64,000 nucleotides of DNA from Halomonas alkaliantarctica (GTDB lineage Bacteria > Pseudomonadota > Gammaproteobacteria > Pseudomonadales > Halomonadaceae). The position numbers and the translations under genes were made by a program. The notes below the pieces were generated by a model, which worked only from the letters and a program-made list of their open reading frames with translations, made no database searches and was not told the DNA's origin. The stretch is taken from assembly GCF_029854215.1 (NCBI RefSeq), contig NZ_CP122961.1, positions 2,108,001-2,172,000 on the forward strand, written 5' to 3'. Shown piece after piece: positions 26,014 through 34,958 of this stretch (its first letter is position 1; every line of letters begins with the position of its first letter).

Positions 26014-26424
26014 CTACAGGCTATACGGATCACCCACGGCATGTGACCAGCGCACGGCAAGCACTAGATCCACTCCAATAATGTCGCTGCCCTCTTCGGG
26101 GTAATAGATCGTACCGCCGGTATAGGCGATGTCCTCGCATAGACCATCCAGCGTGCGATCGCTGCCGGTGGCGGTGGCGATCAGTTCGGCCAGGATGGTA
26201 TTGCCCTGGGTGCTCCACTGACGGTGGTTGCGGTCGGCCTGGTGCACGGTTTCAACCGTGACCTCCGTGGTCACACTCACGCCACCGTAACGGTTGCGCT
26301 CCACTAGGCCGTCGCTGCCATCCCAAATGCTTCGCGCGGGCAAGGTGTCGATGATGCTGTTCGCCCGCTCTGCGCTTAGCCGCTCAGCCAGTGCTGCGAT
26401 GATCTGCTCTCTGATAGGGGTCAT
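26014..26424 (-). CDS. Minor tail protein, U position (136 aa)
   Basis: The product MTPIREQIIAALAERLSAE... carries an alternating beta pattern (VSVTTEVTVETVH) typical of tail terminator-type proteins. It starts within 3 bp of the Z-type stop. Lambda gpU terminates tail polymerisation; here the assignment follows gene order. An upstream start at 26,457 is possible. Confidence 0.65.
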   Translation of the reverse strand: MTPIREQIIAALAERLSAERANSIIDTLPARSIWDGSDGLVERNRYGGVSVTTEVTVETVHQADRNHRQWSTQGNTILAELIATATGSDRTLDGLCEDIAYTGGTIYYPEEGSDIIGVDLVLAVRWSHAVGDPYSL

Positions 26425-26425
26425 A

Positions 26426-26998
26426 TCACTGCCGATTGAGTAGTCGTTCTGCTTCATAATCCATGCGCTGCATTAAGCGATTGCCGCTGGGTGCCTGCAG
26501 GTCGTCTTTCACATAGGAAAACACCTGGCTGGTGGAGGGGCCGTAAAGCACCTTGATGCCTTCACTGCGCCCGAGGCCTGGGCCGTATTGGGTACGAATG
26601 GCGATAGCCTGCACACCGTTGGCGAAGCGGATAAAGAAAGCGCCAGGCATGCGCTTTTTGCCGCCGCTTGGCTTCACCTGCACACCCACTCCGCCCGCTT
26701 TGTAGGCTTGGTGTGGGTAGCGTGTAAGTAGAGTGCCCCGCGTTGGCGTCCGGATTGCGCCGTTCAAGCTATTAACGGTGGCCCGCTTAACGGTCAGCTT
26801 GTCGCGCACATAGCCCGCTTTGAGCTTCACCTGCTTACGAATCTCTTTGCTGGCCTCGGTGCGCGTTACGCCTAATGTGTGGTTAATGGCACGGCTCATG
26901 GCGCGCGGTGCGCCATTCTTAATGTGCATCAAGTCACTTTCGATACGGCGGATCGCCTGCTTATCCACCGTAATCTTGATCGGGGTGGTCTGGCTCAT
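26426..26998 (-). CDS. Prophage minor tail protein Z (GPZ) family
   Basis: The 190-residue product MSQTTPIKITVDKQAIRRIE... has AMSRAINHTLGVTRTEASKE and EIRKQVKLKAGYVRDKLTVK, the family signature of lambda gpZ-like proteins. The start at 26,998 follows GGAGAG by 5 bases and overlaps the FII-type stop (ATGA), so translational coupling is likely. Z acts at the head-proximal end of the tail. Confidence 0.85.
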   Translation of the reverse strand: MSQTTPIKITVDKQAIRRIESDLMHIKNGAPRAMSRAINHTLGVTRTEASKEIRKQVKLKAGYVRDKLTVKRATVNSLNGAIRTPTRGTLLTRYPHQAYKAGGVGVQVKPSGGKKRMPGAFFIRFANGVQAIAIRTQYGPGLGRSEGIKVLYGPSTSQVFSYVKDDLQAPSGNRLMQRMDYEAERLLNRQ

Positions 26999-27315
26999 GT
27001 TCTCTCCGGCGTCACAATCCAGGTCACCAGGTAGCCGTCGTCGCGGGCCTTTTGGCCTAAACGCCAACCCTTACCGTTCAGCGTCACTACATCGCCGCGG
27101 GCACCCGCACCAAGTTCACTGGTGTAACCGGTTAGCTCGGTGCGGGCTTCCATAATGACGCCTTGCATGCCTGCCACTGTGCGCTCCACGTCTCGATCGA
27201 GCATTACATTGACAGGAACAGGATCAGCATTCAGAGCGGCGAAGCAAGCCGGATCACCGGCTTCCTCCAGTATTTCCCGCGTGCCTTCCCGCACTTCGTC
27301 TTCAAAGACGCTCAT
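26995..27315 (-). CDS. Head-tail joining protein, FII-like
   Basis: The 106-residue product MSVFEDEVREGTREILEEAG... ends in a beta-rich half (RGDVVTLNGKGWRLGQK, then YLVTWIVTP). It matches the size and shape of the gpFII/Phage_attach family, which forms the connector surface for tail binding. The start overlaps the previous stop (TGATG). Confidence 0.75.
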   Translation of the reverse strand: MSVFEDEVREGTREILEEAGDPACFAALNADPVPVNVMLDRDVERTVAGMQGVIMEARTELTGYTSELGAGARGDVVTLNGKGWRLGQKARDDGYLVTWIVTPERT

Positions 27316-27521
27316 CACTCACCGCCTGTGCCTTGGTTGAGTGCTGGGTTTGATTCAGGCTCATGGGCTTTCTGTGACACTGGTGCTTCCGCAATCACGC
27401 CCGCCTTCAACAAGCGATCCTCCTCGGCTTTATTCTTGGGCTTATAGGGCTGACCACGTTTAGCCAGTACCTCTTTGCCCTTTTCAATCTGCCCGCGAAT
27501 CACCACAAATTGCTTGGCCAT
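27315..27521 (-). CDS. Small protein in the FI position (68 aa)
   Basis: The product is MAKQFVVIRGQIEKGKEVLA... with Lys-rich GQPYKPKNKAEEDRLLKAG. The place between capsid E and FII corresponds to lambda FI (packaging accessory), but this protein is half the size and not obviously homologous. It is coupled to the FII-type gene. Confidence 0.6.
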   Translation of the reverse strand: MAKQFVVIRGQIEKGKEVLAKRGQPYKPKNKAEEDRLLKAGVIAEAPVSQKAHEPESNPALNQGTGGE

Positions 27522-27551
27522 GATGGCCTCCTCTCCAGTTTATGAATGGCA

Positions 27552-27578
27552 TAAAAAAACCCGCATCATTAGGCGGGT
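27552..27578 (-). terminator. Hairpin after the major capsid gene
   Basis: Minus strand: ACCCGC / GCGGGT stem with an 8-base loop and a run of T after it, 4 bp past the capsid stop. It probably limits read-through from the highly expressed E gene. Confidence 0.7.
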
Positions 27579-27581
27579 CGG

Positions 27582-28619
27582 TTATGCCACGTTGGCGAAA
27601 ATGAACGCGTCCGGTTCGTGGAAGCCTGGAAGCGGTGCTGATTGCATCATTAACCAGCGAACGCCGGGGTCATCTTCCAGCCAGCTTTTCGGGTAGCGAG
27701 CCACATCGAATAGCCCACCTTCCAGTGCTTTCATATCCTGAATAGCGCCATACAGCATTGAGCAGCGGGTTGAAGTTGGCCCAACGATCAGCCCGCCAGC
27801 GGGAATCATCGGAGCTTCTTCGCCCTTATCAGGTTGATACCACTCTTCGTAGGCGTAGAGATCCATACCAGGATCATTTAGGTAGCCAAGGTACGTCACA
27901 CCGTCCGGCAGCTCTTCCGGTCGGATCATGCCAAGGTCGATGCGGCGCGTATTCAGTTTCTTGATCACCGATTCGTTATCAAGGAAGGCATCAGCCGCCT
28001 CGGAGCTCATAACACTAGCATTCGCAGTGCGGCCGGTTTTCTTGGCAATGCGGCGCTTGTACTTGCGTAGATCGGCAACCGGATCGGCGGTGTCTTCCGA
28101 CCACTGAACGGCCTCTGTGATCAAGTTATCGTCGTCCATCTGGTAATCGACAATATCGTCAACACCGTCACCTTTGACCTCCACCATGCCGGTGGTGAGC
28201 GCCTGGGCAATCATCCACTCTTCGCGGCGGTTGATCTGGTCATCCAGATCTTCCATATCCCGGGCTAGTTGATCTCCGGCGCGCTCAAGTGGTGTGCGAC
28301 CAGTATAGATATGCTCTCCCGGCTGACGCTGGTTCAACAATAGGCCAGCGCTGGTTTCCAGTTTCGGTTTAACGTAGGCAGGCTTATAGCTGCGCATAAC
28401 GCTACCCGAGCGATCAACCACTTTGCCGGGACGGTTAGGACGCACAAAGGGCGCCATCTTGCGGTTGCCCTTGATAATGTCGATATCAACATTTTCGGTG
28501 GTCGCAGTGACCGGCTCAGCGCCGAAGTAGAGGGTGCCCAGGAAGCGGCGGCTTTGCTGCATTTGACGGATAGCAGCCAGCATGGTGCGTGTTGCAAATA
28601 AGTCCATGGGATTCTCCAT
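27582..28619 (-). CDS. Major capsid protein, lambda gpE family
   Basis: The 345-residue protein has the family features of Phage_cap_E: an N-terminal MDLFATRTMLAAIRQM stretch, TENVDIDIIKGNRKMAPFVR, and a conserved YEEWYQPDKGEEAPMIPAGG near the C-terminus. Length is close to lambda gpE (341). It lies directly after the decoration gene as in lambda. Confidence 0.93.
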   Translation of the reverse strand: MENPMDLFATRTMLAAIRQMQQSRRFLGTLYFGAEPVTATTENVDIDIIKGNRKMAPFVRPNRPGKVVDRSGSVMRSYKPAYVKPKLETSAGLLLNQRQPGEHIYTGRTPLERAGDQLARDMEDLDDQINRREEWMIAQALTTGMVEVKGDGVDDIVDYQMDDDNLITEAVQWSEDTADPVADLRKYKRRIAKKTGRTANASVMSSEAADAFLDNESVIKKLNTRRIDLGMIRPEELPDGVTYLGYLNDPGMDLYAYEEWYQPDKGEEAPMIPAGGLIVGPTSTRCSMLYGAIQDMKALEGGLFDVARYPKSWLEDDPGVRWLMMQSAPLPGFHEPDAFIFANVA

Positions 28620-28646
28620 GATTGATAATAAATAGCGCGGCTAGGC

Positions 28647-29000
28647 TTAGTCGTGCACGAACAGGCTGAGCGGCCGCAGGGCTTTACGGACACTGCCCAC
28701 TGTGTGCCCTTCTCCTAGCGTCAACGCCGCTGCACGTAGATCGCCGGTAAGCTGAACTTCAGCCCCCACTGTGCCCTCGGAAGCATCGACCGCTTCCCAG
28801 AGCACTACACTTGGCTTTTCGCTTCCGTCCTCGGCTGCAGCGGCGCTGAGTTTGAATTCTTCGCTGGCAGTTACCTCCCCAAGCACGCTGCCAGCAGCCA
28901 GCACTTCACCTGCAGCGATGGTGACTGTGGCGTAACGGCGGGGGAAATCTCCCGCCATCATTGCCATTTGGGGATGGTTGGTTTGTGTCGCACTCGACAT
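28647..29000 (-). CDS. Head decoration protein, lambda gpD family
   Basis: The 117-residue protein has RRYATVTIAAGEVLAAGSVL near its start and VQLTGDLRAAALTLGEG, the pattern of lambda gpD (110 aa). gpD trimers stabilise the expanded head. It is placed between protease/scaffold and capsid genes, with AGGAGACACC before the ATG. Confidence 0.9.
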   Translation of the reverse strand: MSSATQTNHPQMAMMAGDFPRRYATVTIAAGEVLAAGSVLGEVTASEEFKLSAAAAEDGSEKPSVVLWEAVDASEGTVGAEVQLTGDLRAAALTLGEGHTVGSVRKALRPLSLFVHD

Positions 29001-29035
29001 AGGTGTCTCCTCTTATCGCGTATAAAGCGCTTGGC

Positions 29036-29431
29036 TTACTTGGTTTGCCAACGGCGCGAAATTGCCGACACCGCTTGCTGTTCGTCTTCAGCTTCTTTGC
29101 CGCCTTTTGGTGGCGTTGCCGGGGGCGCCTCGGTACTGTCTTGCTGCATGCCGGTCAGCGAAATGCCGCGATCCTGAGCTGCTTTGAAAAGCGTTAAACC
29201 GGTTGCCTCAACGCTGTCACCATTAGCCAGCGCCGCCGCGACTTCTTGTTCAAACCCTGGTGCTGCCAGCGATTGAATGCCGATACAGCGCTGACGTTCA
29301 GCCTCTGCCGCTTCAGCACGTACCTTTTCGGTATCCACGGTTTCGGCAGCCGCAATCTGAATAGTCTTTGGATCGGTGCCCGCTTCGATGGCGGCATGGA
29401 GTTCAGCGGTGGTTTTAACGGTCGTCATCAT
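29036..29431 (-). CDS. Nested scaffold protein, Nu3-like (internal start)
   Basis: Inside the protease gene an in-frame ATGATGACG is preceded by a perfect AAGGAG 6 bases upstream. It yields 131 residues (MMTTVKTTAELHAAIEAG...) that are helical and charged. This matches the lambda C/Nu3 arrangement, where the internal product is the assembly scaffold. Confidence 0.75.
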   Translation of the reverse strand: MMTTVKTTAELHAAIEAGTDPKTIQIAAAETVDTEKVRAEAAEAERQRCIGIQSLAAPGFEQEVAAALANGDSVEATGLTLFKAAQDRGISLTGMQQDSTEAPPATPPKGGKEAEDEQQAVSAISRRWQTK

Positions 29432-30271
29432 GACGCTCCTTTTCGGACTGGGTGTTGAAACGGAGCCCGCCAGTTCGGCAATCAGGCCCTCTAGTGAGCC
29501 GAGGCGGTCGGCCATACCGGCCGCCACGGCAAGTGCACCAGTGGCGATACCGCCCTGGCGGAAACGGTCGTTTACCTCTTCACGGGGAATGCCGCGATTG
29601 CGTGCCACCTTGTCGAGGAACACATCAGCGAGCTCATCGGTGCGCGTTTGCAGCTGGGCACGCCCTGACTCGGTTTCCAGATCTGGACGCTTGTTCGGAG
29701 CATTGCTTGAAACAATCTCATAGCTCTTTTCGCCGGGCCGGTCTTCGCGCTTACGCAGGCTAAGCACCACGCCGACGCTGCCGAGTTGGGCGGTGTCGTC
29801 AACGATCACTTCATTGGCAGCGCTGGCAATCCAGTACGAAGCGCTGGCCGCCTGCCCGCCTACGTAGGCTTTGATAGGCTTGGTACCGCGCGCCTGATAG
29901 ATCATCTCTGCCAGTTCATTAATGCCGGTGGCTTCACCGCCGGGGCTATCAATGTCCAACACCAGTACATTGACGGACGGGTTATCGAGCGCCGCCTGAA
30001 TGTCCGTGGCTAGGCTGCCAGTGGCGGTGGCGCCGCTAATTTCGGTCATCAAATTGGCATGCCGAAAAATAGGGCCGCTAACGGGGATAATGGCAACGCC
30101 ATCGCGCACAGTGACGCTGCGCGTATTGTCTAGCGGGCGACCTAGCCTGGCTTCCAGTGCTTGAACATCGCCTTCCCGCGCTGCAACGGCCATGACGGTA
30201 TCGAGTGCTTCAGCGGTCATTAGCCACGTATGGCTAGCCGCCAGCTCGAAGGCGGTGCGAGGCAGTGTCAT
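29036..30271 (-). CDS. S49-family head maturation protease, lambda gpC type
   Basis: The 411-residue protein has an N-terminal SppA-like serine protease domain: GVAIIPVSGPIFRHANLM, VLVLDIDSPGGEATGINEL, and GGQAASASYWIASAANEVIV with the nucleophile Ser and later Lys expected in LGSVGVVLSLRKRED. The C-terminal third is the helical scaffold region that is also made separately. As in lambda, protease and scaffold are nested in one frame. It processes the prohead. Confidence 0.92.
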   Translation of the reverse strand: MTLPRTAFELAASHTWLMTAEALDTVMAVAAREGDVQALEARLGRPLDNTRSVTVRDGVAIIPVSGPIFRHANLMTEISGATATGSLATDIQAALDNPSVNVLVLDIDSPGGEATGINELAEMIYQARGTKPIKAYVGGQAASASYWIASAANEVIVDDTAQLGSVGVVLSLRKREDRPGEKSYEIVSSNAPNKRPDLETESGRAQLQTRTDELADVFLDKVARNRGIPREEVNDRFRQGGIATGALAVAAGMADRLGSLEGLIAELAGSVSTPSPKRSVMMTTVKTTAELHAAIEAGTDPKTIQIAAAETVDTEKVRAEAAEAERQRCIGIQSLAAPGFEQEVAAALANGDSVEATGLTLFKAAQDRGISLTGMQQDSTEAPPATPPKGGKEAEDEQQAVSAISRRWQTK

Positions 30272-30285
30272 GGGGTTCTCCTGAA

Positions 30286-31932
30286 TTATTCGTCAGCGTT
30301 GGCCGACGCTTGCTCTTCTGAATGAACTTTCCCGCCCACATAGACAGGCACGTTGTCCTGTCGCTTGCGCTGGATTTCACGGGCACGGTCACGATGAACG
30401 TCCTCCCAGTCTTCGCCGTGCAGCGCCATGGTTTCGATATGCTCATTACTGGTACCGTTGGCGATCCGCTCTGTGGCGGCACGGGCATCGACCTGTTCAT
30501 TTAGTGATCCAAGGGGTTCACCGATCCATAAGCCGCGGGTATAAGCACGGCGGCGTACCGGGTCGTTATAACCAGGTAGCTGAATACGGCCACGCGCCAC
30601 GAGCTCATCGATGACCAGCTCATAGGTGGGCTGGCAAAACTGCACCGTGAGATGGTGGCGGCGCTGTTTGATGAACTTCCATAGCTGGTTGAAGGCGGCG
30701 CGGGCGGCGGTGTAGCTGGTCGAGAAGTGCATCAGTAGCACCTCAGAAGGCATTTCCAGTGCCGCGCCCATCTCTTTCACAATGGCCACAAAGAACGGAT
30801 CGAATTGGGCATTCGGTCGATTGGGATTGATCGTGACCGGTTCGGCACCCTCCTCAAGATCCCAGACAGCGCCTTCACCCAACGTCAGGTTATCGCCATC
30901 ACTCGGCTGGTCGTTGGAACTGCTAACAACGGGCCGGTCTGGCTTGTTGGGATCGTCGCTATCCTCGCTCCACATTGGCCCACCGGCCGCCATGTCAGCA
31001 TCGTCATTGGGCGAATGCTTAATGGCCACGGTAAACATGGCGCTGATTACGGCCGCCGTCAGCTCTGCCTGACTGAACCGCTCTAATTTTTGCAGCGCTT
31101 CAAGAATCGGTGCCAGATACGGTATGCCGCGAGTTTGGCCTGGCCGCCCTTTCTCATTGACCAGGTGCAGAATGCGCCGGCGCCCCGTTTGAGTGCCAAA
31201 GATGGGGTACCACTTCCACTGCTGCGAGGTGGTGTAGTCGCTGGGGTAACCACTGCAAACACGGATATGCGTAGGTTTGCCCAGCCTGTCAGTGCGCACA
31301 CCGTCAACTTCATTCGGGGTGTGAAGATCGCTTAACGGATTACCGACCCGCTCTGCTTCAATCAACTGCAGCTTGGTGCCAAACAGGCAGCCAGGGCGCT
31401 GATCATCGGGTGTCATGGCAAACACATCGCCACTGACTAACGCACTGATAAAAGCCAGCCGCTGGAGCATGTAAAAATCGAGACCGGCCTCGATGTCGCA
31501 CTCGGCAGGATCCTCTGCCCATAACCGAAACCCACGCGCCAGCTCATCATTGAGCGCATCGGCTTCATCGTCGCTTAGTCCCAGGGATTCACCATCCACG
31601 TTGGGGCGCACCGTTAGCCCCATGCCCACCACGTTGGTGGCGGCACGGTTAACGGCGGCACGTGCCATCATGTGGTTTCGGTAGGCGTCCCGGGTACGGC
31701 TAATAAGCAGTTCCCGCTCACCTGTGGGTGTGTCCTGCCGAGGGCTGCCAAGCCCTGGCAGCCAACTAAGCATCGAGCGAATCATTCGGCTTGCGCCGCG
31801 GTGCCGCGTCTCGCTGCCACTATTAGCCCGTGAGCGGCCTTGGGTAGACTCCAGCCGCTCAAGCTCCTGGCGAACCATCTGGTCTCGCTTTTGCGCAGCA
31901 GTGCTACCCTTTAAGCGTTTAAATAGGCCCAT
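30286..31932 (-). CDS. Phage portal protein, lambda gpB family
   Basis: The 548-residue protein has SRTRDAYRNHMMARAAVNRA and NVVGMGLTV early. Later it has LLMHFSTSYTAARAAFNQLW and a C-terminal RAYTRGLWIGEPLGSLNEQ, all typical of Phage_portal_2. It forms the dodecameric DNA channel. It sits between W and the protease gene as in lambda. Confidence 0.94.
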   Translation of the reverse strand: MGLFKRLKGSTAAQKRDQMVRQELERLESTQGRSRANSGSETRHRGASRMIRSMLSWLPGLGSPRQDTPTGERELLISRTRDAYRNHMMARAAVNRAATNVVGMGLTVRPNVDGESLGLSDDEADALNDELARGFRLWAEDPAECDIEAGLDFYMLQRLAFISALVSGDVFAMTPDDQRPGCLFGTKLQLIEAERVGNPLSDLHTPNEVDGVRTDRLGKPTHIRVCSGYPSDYTTSQQWKWYPIFGTQTGRRRILHLVNEKGRPGQTRGIPYLAPILEALQKLERFSQAELTAAVISAMFTVAIKHSPNDDADMAAGGPMWSEDSDDPNKPDRPVVSSSNDQPSDGDNLTLGEGAVWDLEEGAEPVTINPNRPNAQFDPFFVAIVKEMGAALEMPSEVLLMHFSTSYTAARAAFNQLWKFIKQRRHHLTVQFCQPTYELVIDELVARGRIQLPGYNDPVRRRAYTRGLWIGEPLGSLNEQVDARAATERIANGTSNEHIETMALHGEDWEDVHRDRAREIQRKRQDNVPVYVGGKVHSEEQASANADE

Positions 31933-31934
31933 GA

Positions 31935-32156
31935 TTAAAATCCAATGTAGCGAACGCGGTGACGACCGCCTTTAGCGTTGGCCGCTCTTTCTTTGGCGGC
32001 CATCCGTTCAAAGCGCTCTTCCATTTTGTAAAGCGTGGGTAGATCTGCCCGGGTGTAATGCCGATCGCCAAAGCGCCATGACTGTGAGCCGCTTAGGATT
32101 TTGTCGATGGCTTCGCGCACCTTGTTAAGGCGTGCAGAATAAGATTCGGGGGTCAT
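31935..32156 (-). CDS. Head completion protein, gpW-like
   Basis: The 73-residue protein MTPESYSARLNKVREAIDKI... has the short helix-strand pattern YTRADLPTLYKMEERFERM seen in gpW (68 aa in lambda). It lies between terminase A and portal B, overlapping the terminase by 4 bp. Confidence 0.85.
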   Translation of the reverse strand: MTPESYSARLNKVREAIDKILSGSQSWRFGDRHYTRADLPTLYKMEERFERMAAKERAANAKGGRHRVRYIGF

Positions 32157-34078
32157 AAGCTGCTCTTTCTAGCGACGCGGGATCGCCTACGCTTGGGACG
32201 CGGCGCCAGCGTGGCGGTGTCATTAAGGTCGAGGCCAAAGCGCTGCTGACTAATACGCAAAGCAGCCAGGGCATACACGAAACAGTCCAGCGCTTCGTTA
32301 CGGCGGCCGCCTGCATCCCAGCGGTAAACACGCCGCCCTTTTTCGATCTTGGCCACTTTGATTTCAGCGGTGAGCTGCTTGATCTCATCCTCATCGCAAA
32401 TGAGATCGTTCGAGGGCAAGTGAACGCAGCCAGGTACCGCCACGCCAGGTTGCGGCTGAAGCTTGAGGCGGTTGTAGATGGTTTCCTTGGCGTTGTCGGT
32501 ACCCACTTCAGTGAGGAAAACGCCTTTAGCGGTTTTCTTGCGCGGCATGTTGGCAATCGGCTTGCCGTACTTATTGGCGCCCTTGATCGGAATAACCCAG
32601 TAAGGGCCCTGCTGCTTGCTCATGGCGTACACTTCATCGGTGTAGTGCCCGCCTGAATCCCAGCACCAGCGCATCACTGGCAACCAGTTCCCGTCTGTTC
32701 GTTGGTACCCCTGGTGCAGCTTTTGCGCCACTTTGCGCTTTAACTCTGGCCCGGCAGGATCGCCGTAGAGAATCCAACGGTCTACCAGCCAGCACTCTTC
32801 ATCCTTACCCCACGCCCAAACGCGGCCTTCATAGCGGTCATCCTGGGTGTCGATACCGCCCGTCAGCGCCACCACTGCATCGGGCACTTGGGGGTAAACC
32901 TCACGACGCCCGTAAATCGTTTCCCACTCGAGCTTTTCGCCCAGCTCGTCTTCCCAGGTTTCGCCTAGCGTGGTGTTTACAAAGGTTTTGAGCTTTGAGG
33001 GCGAACCCTTTGCCTTTAGGAAGTCACGAACGATGCGCTCCCAGGTGGTAAAGGGGCTAAGCACCGTCCATAGATAAAACGTCACGCTGTCAGGCGTGGG
33101 TATCGGTTCGTGGTCAGCGCCAAACCAATCAATACCGTCGCGCGTCCATATGCCTGTATCAGCGCACACCCAAACGCCATCTTTGATGCTGTGCTCACGG
33201 CTTTCATCCTGCAGTTCGTGCTGCTTGATCACGCAGCCGTTGTGCTCGCATAGGTAGAACGAGGTTTCCGGTTTACCTTCGTCCCACTTGATACCAAAGC
33301 TAGCATCGGGGCCGCCCCACTTGAGAATCTGCTCTTCTCCGCAGTGCGGGCATGGCACATGAAAATTCAGCTTGTGCGGCGACTCTTCAGCGGCTGCCTC
33401 AATCTGGCACTGACCACGCACCTTGGGCGTAGAGCCGCGAATGGACTTCGGAAACGTAGAGCCTTCTAGGCGCTTATCGCCCAACGTGGTGGGCGAACCC
33501 TCTTTTTCGATGTCCTCATCAAAGGCAGCAAGCTCGTCATAGATGACCACATCCACCGACTTTTCGCGGTAGTTGCGGGCAGCCTTGCCCCCGTGCACGA
33601 ACACTTGCTTGCCGTTGGCAAACCGTTTGGCGCTAAGCGTGTTATCCCTATGCTTCATGCCGTGCCACGGCGCCAGCTCTAACACTACCGGCACATCACG
33701 CACCATGGTTTCCATGTGCGTTTTCATGAACGATTCAGCGTCAGTATCCGTGGGGCTGAACGTCAGGATGTTGCGCTTCTTGTGCTCCAGTAGATAACCG
33801 GCGGCGGCCAGCAGCATCTTGGTGTAACCAAGGCGGGCCGACTTCACCACATTCACCGTGCGGATCTCGTCGTTACCCATCGCGTTTAAGATGGCGACTT
33901 GGAAGTGGAGCGTTGTCCAGCGTCCTTCGTGGTAGCTCGATTCACTGGATAGATAGAAATTCTCGTCAGCCCACTCCACGGCCGTCAGTGGCGCGGGCCT
34001 GAACAGTGCTAACAACCCTTGATGCACTGAACGCCGCCACTCCCTAAGCTGCTGAATCGATACTGTCGAAGTAGTCAT
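32153..34078 (-). CDS. Terminase large subunit, lambda gpA family
   Basis: The 641-residue protein has LTAVEWADENFYLSSESSYH, the ATPase region (VKSARLGYTKMLLAAAGYLL; VVIYDELAAFDEDIEKEGSP with Walker B-like DE) and a C-terminal nuclease domain (LTGGIDTQDDRYEGRVWAWG). A CPHCGEEQ...CEHNGC zinc-ribbon lies between them. It cuts cos DNA and drives packaging. It overlaps Nu1 by 35 bp. Confidence 0.95.
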   Translation of the reverse strand: MTTSTVSIQQLREWRRSVHQGLLALFRPAPLTAVEWADENFYLSSESSYHEGRWTTLHFQVAILNAMGNDEIRTVNVVKSARLGYTKMLLAAAGYLLEHKKRNILTFSPTDTDAESFMKTHMETMVRDVPVVLELAPWHGMKHRDNTLSAKRFANGKQVFVHGGKAARNYREKSVDVVIYDELAAFDEDIEKEGSPTTLGDKRLEGSTFPKSIRGSTPKVRGQCQIEAAAEESPHKLNFHVPCPHCGEEQILKWGGPDASFGIKWDEGKPETSFYLCEHNGCVIKQHELQDESREHSIKDGVWVCADTGIWTRDGIDWFGADHEPIPTPDSVTFYLWTVLSPFTTWERIVRDFLKAKGSPSKLKTFVNTTLGETWEDELGEKLEWETIYGRREVYPQVPDAVVALTGGIDTQDDRYEGRVWAWGKDEECWLVDRWILYGDPAGPELKRKVAQKLHQGYQRTDGNWLPVMRWCWDSGGHYTDEVYAMSKQQGPYWVIPIKGANKYGKPIANMPRKKTAKGVFLTEVGTDNAKETIYNRLKLQPQPGVAVPGCVHLPSNDLICDEDEIKQLTAEIKVAKIEKGRRVYRWDAGGRRNEALDCFVYALAALRISQQRFGLDLNDTATLAPRPKRRRSRVARKSSL

Positions 34079-34604
34079 CCAGCAGCTCCGGCAAAAGACT
34101 ATCGAGCCCGCTGGCTTGATTACGGGCGCGCGCTAGCTCCCGCATCAGAGTGTCTAGGTGACGCGTCTCTAAATCGGGATGCTTACGCTTCATCGTTAGT
34201 GGCAGTGTGTCGAGAATGGCGGCGATCTCTGCCGCAATTTTGGATAAGGTGAAGATGGCAAACTCGCTGGGCACCACTTTGCGAGCGGCCAGTTCGTTCT
34301 TCTGCTGCTGGCCAATACGGCGCTCTTTGGTCAGCAGGTACTCTTCCTGTTCGCGCTTATGCTCGAGCAGTGGATCAAAGCCCATATCGTCATCGCCAGG
34401 TTGCGATGATTGTTGTTTCGCCTCTAGCTCAGCTAGCTTCAAATCCAGCACCGAACGGCAGTCGAAATAGACGCTTCTACCGATCTTTGCAACCGGCTTA
34501 ACGCCCCATTTATCAAAGGCTTGCACGCTGATACCCAGGCTTGCCGCCATCTGGCTTTTATTCAGCCAGTAAGGCTCTGGAGATTGCTGTCTTCTGCTCG
34601 ACAT
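34044..34604 (-). CDS. Terminase small subunit, Nu1-like
   Basis: The 186-residue protein has an N-terminal winged HTH (WLNKSQMAASLGISVQAFDK) for cos binding, an acidic centre and a helical C-terminus for gpA contact (RARNQASGLDSLLPELLDDY). It is the first morphogenesis gene, as in lambda. Confidence 0.85.
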   Translation of the reverse strand: MSSRRQQSPEPYWLNKSQMAASLGISVQAFDKWGVKPVAKIGRSVYFDCRSVLDLKLAELEAKQQSSQPGDDDMGFDPLLEHKREQEEYLLTKERRIGQQQKNELAARKVVPSEFAIFTLSKIAAEIAAILDTLPLTMKRKHPDLETRHLDTLMRELARARNQASGLDSLLPELLDDYFDSIDSAA

Positions 34605-34958
34605 CGAAACAACAACCTCGCCTTAGAAAATTCTCATAAATAGCGCGAAATCGAGGCTCTGCGCCCCCGTACAGCAGAGGCACACGCTCAGGAGGACCCG
34701 GCGAATATCAGTGAGAAGCTAAGAACCTTGACGCAAAGTAGTGGGACTGATCCTGTTAATCAGACCGAGCAATCACATGGATTTAAGCCCGGCGCTACTA
34801 GCTACCATGAATTGACCGCCGAAAAATTCAGGCATTGTTAACTCTGGAGCCGAGCCCCCGGGTAGTCCACGGCGAAGCATCTTATAATGAATATCAAATT
34901 TTTCTAAAGCATTGCGCCGATAAGCCGATGAAGAACTTACATAAACATTAGGAAAAAA
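34605..34958. other. Non-coding region upstream of Nu1, expected cos site
   Basis: 354 bp without a supportable gene. In lambda the cos site lies immediately before Nu1. A GC-rich dyad (CTCTGC at 34,657-34,662 and GCAGAG at 34,674-34,679 around GCCCCCGTACA) is a candidate for cosN, but no cohesive-end sequence can be fixed by eye. Confidence 0.35.

Noticed and set aside
34605..34958. Exact cos cohesive-end sequence
   Set aside because: Only a GC-rich dyad can be seen; the cut positions cannot be fixed without comparison or particle DNA ends.
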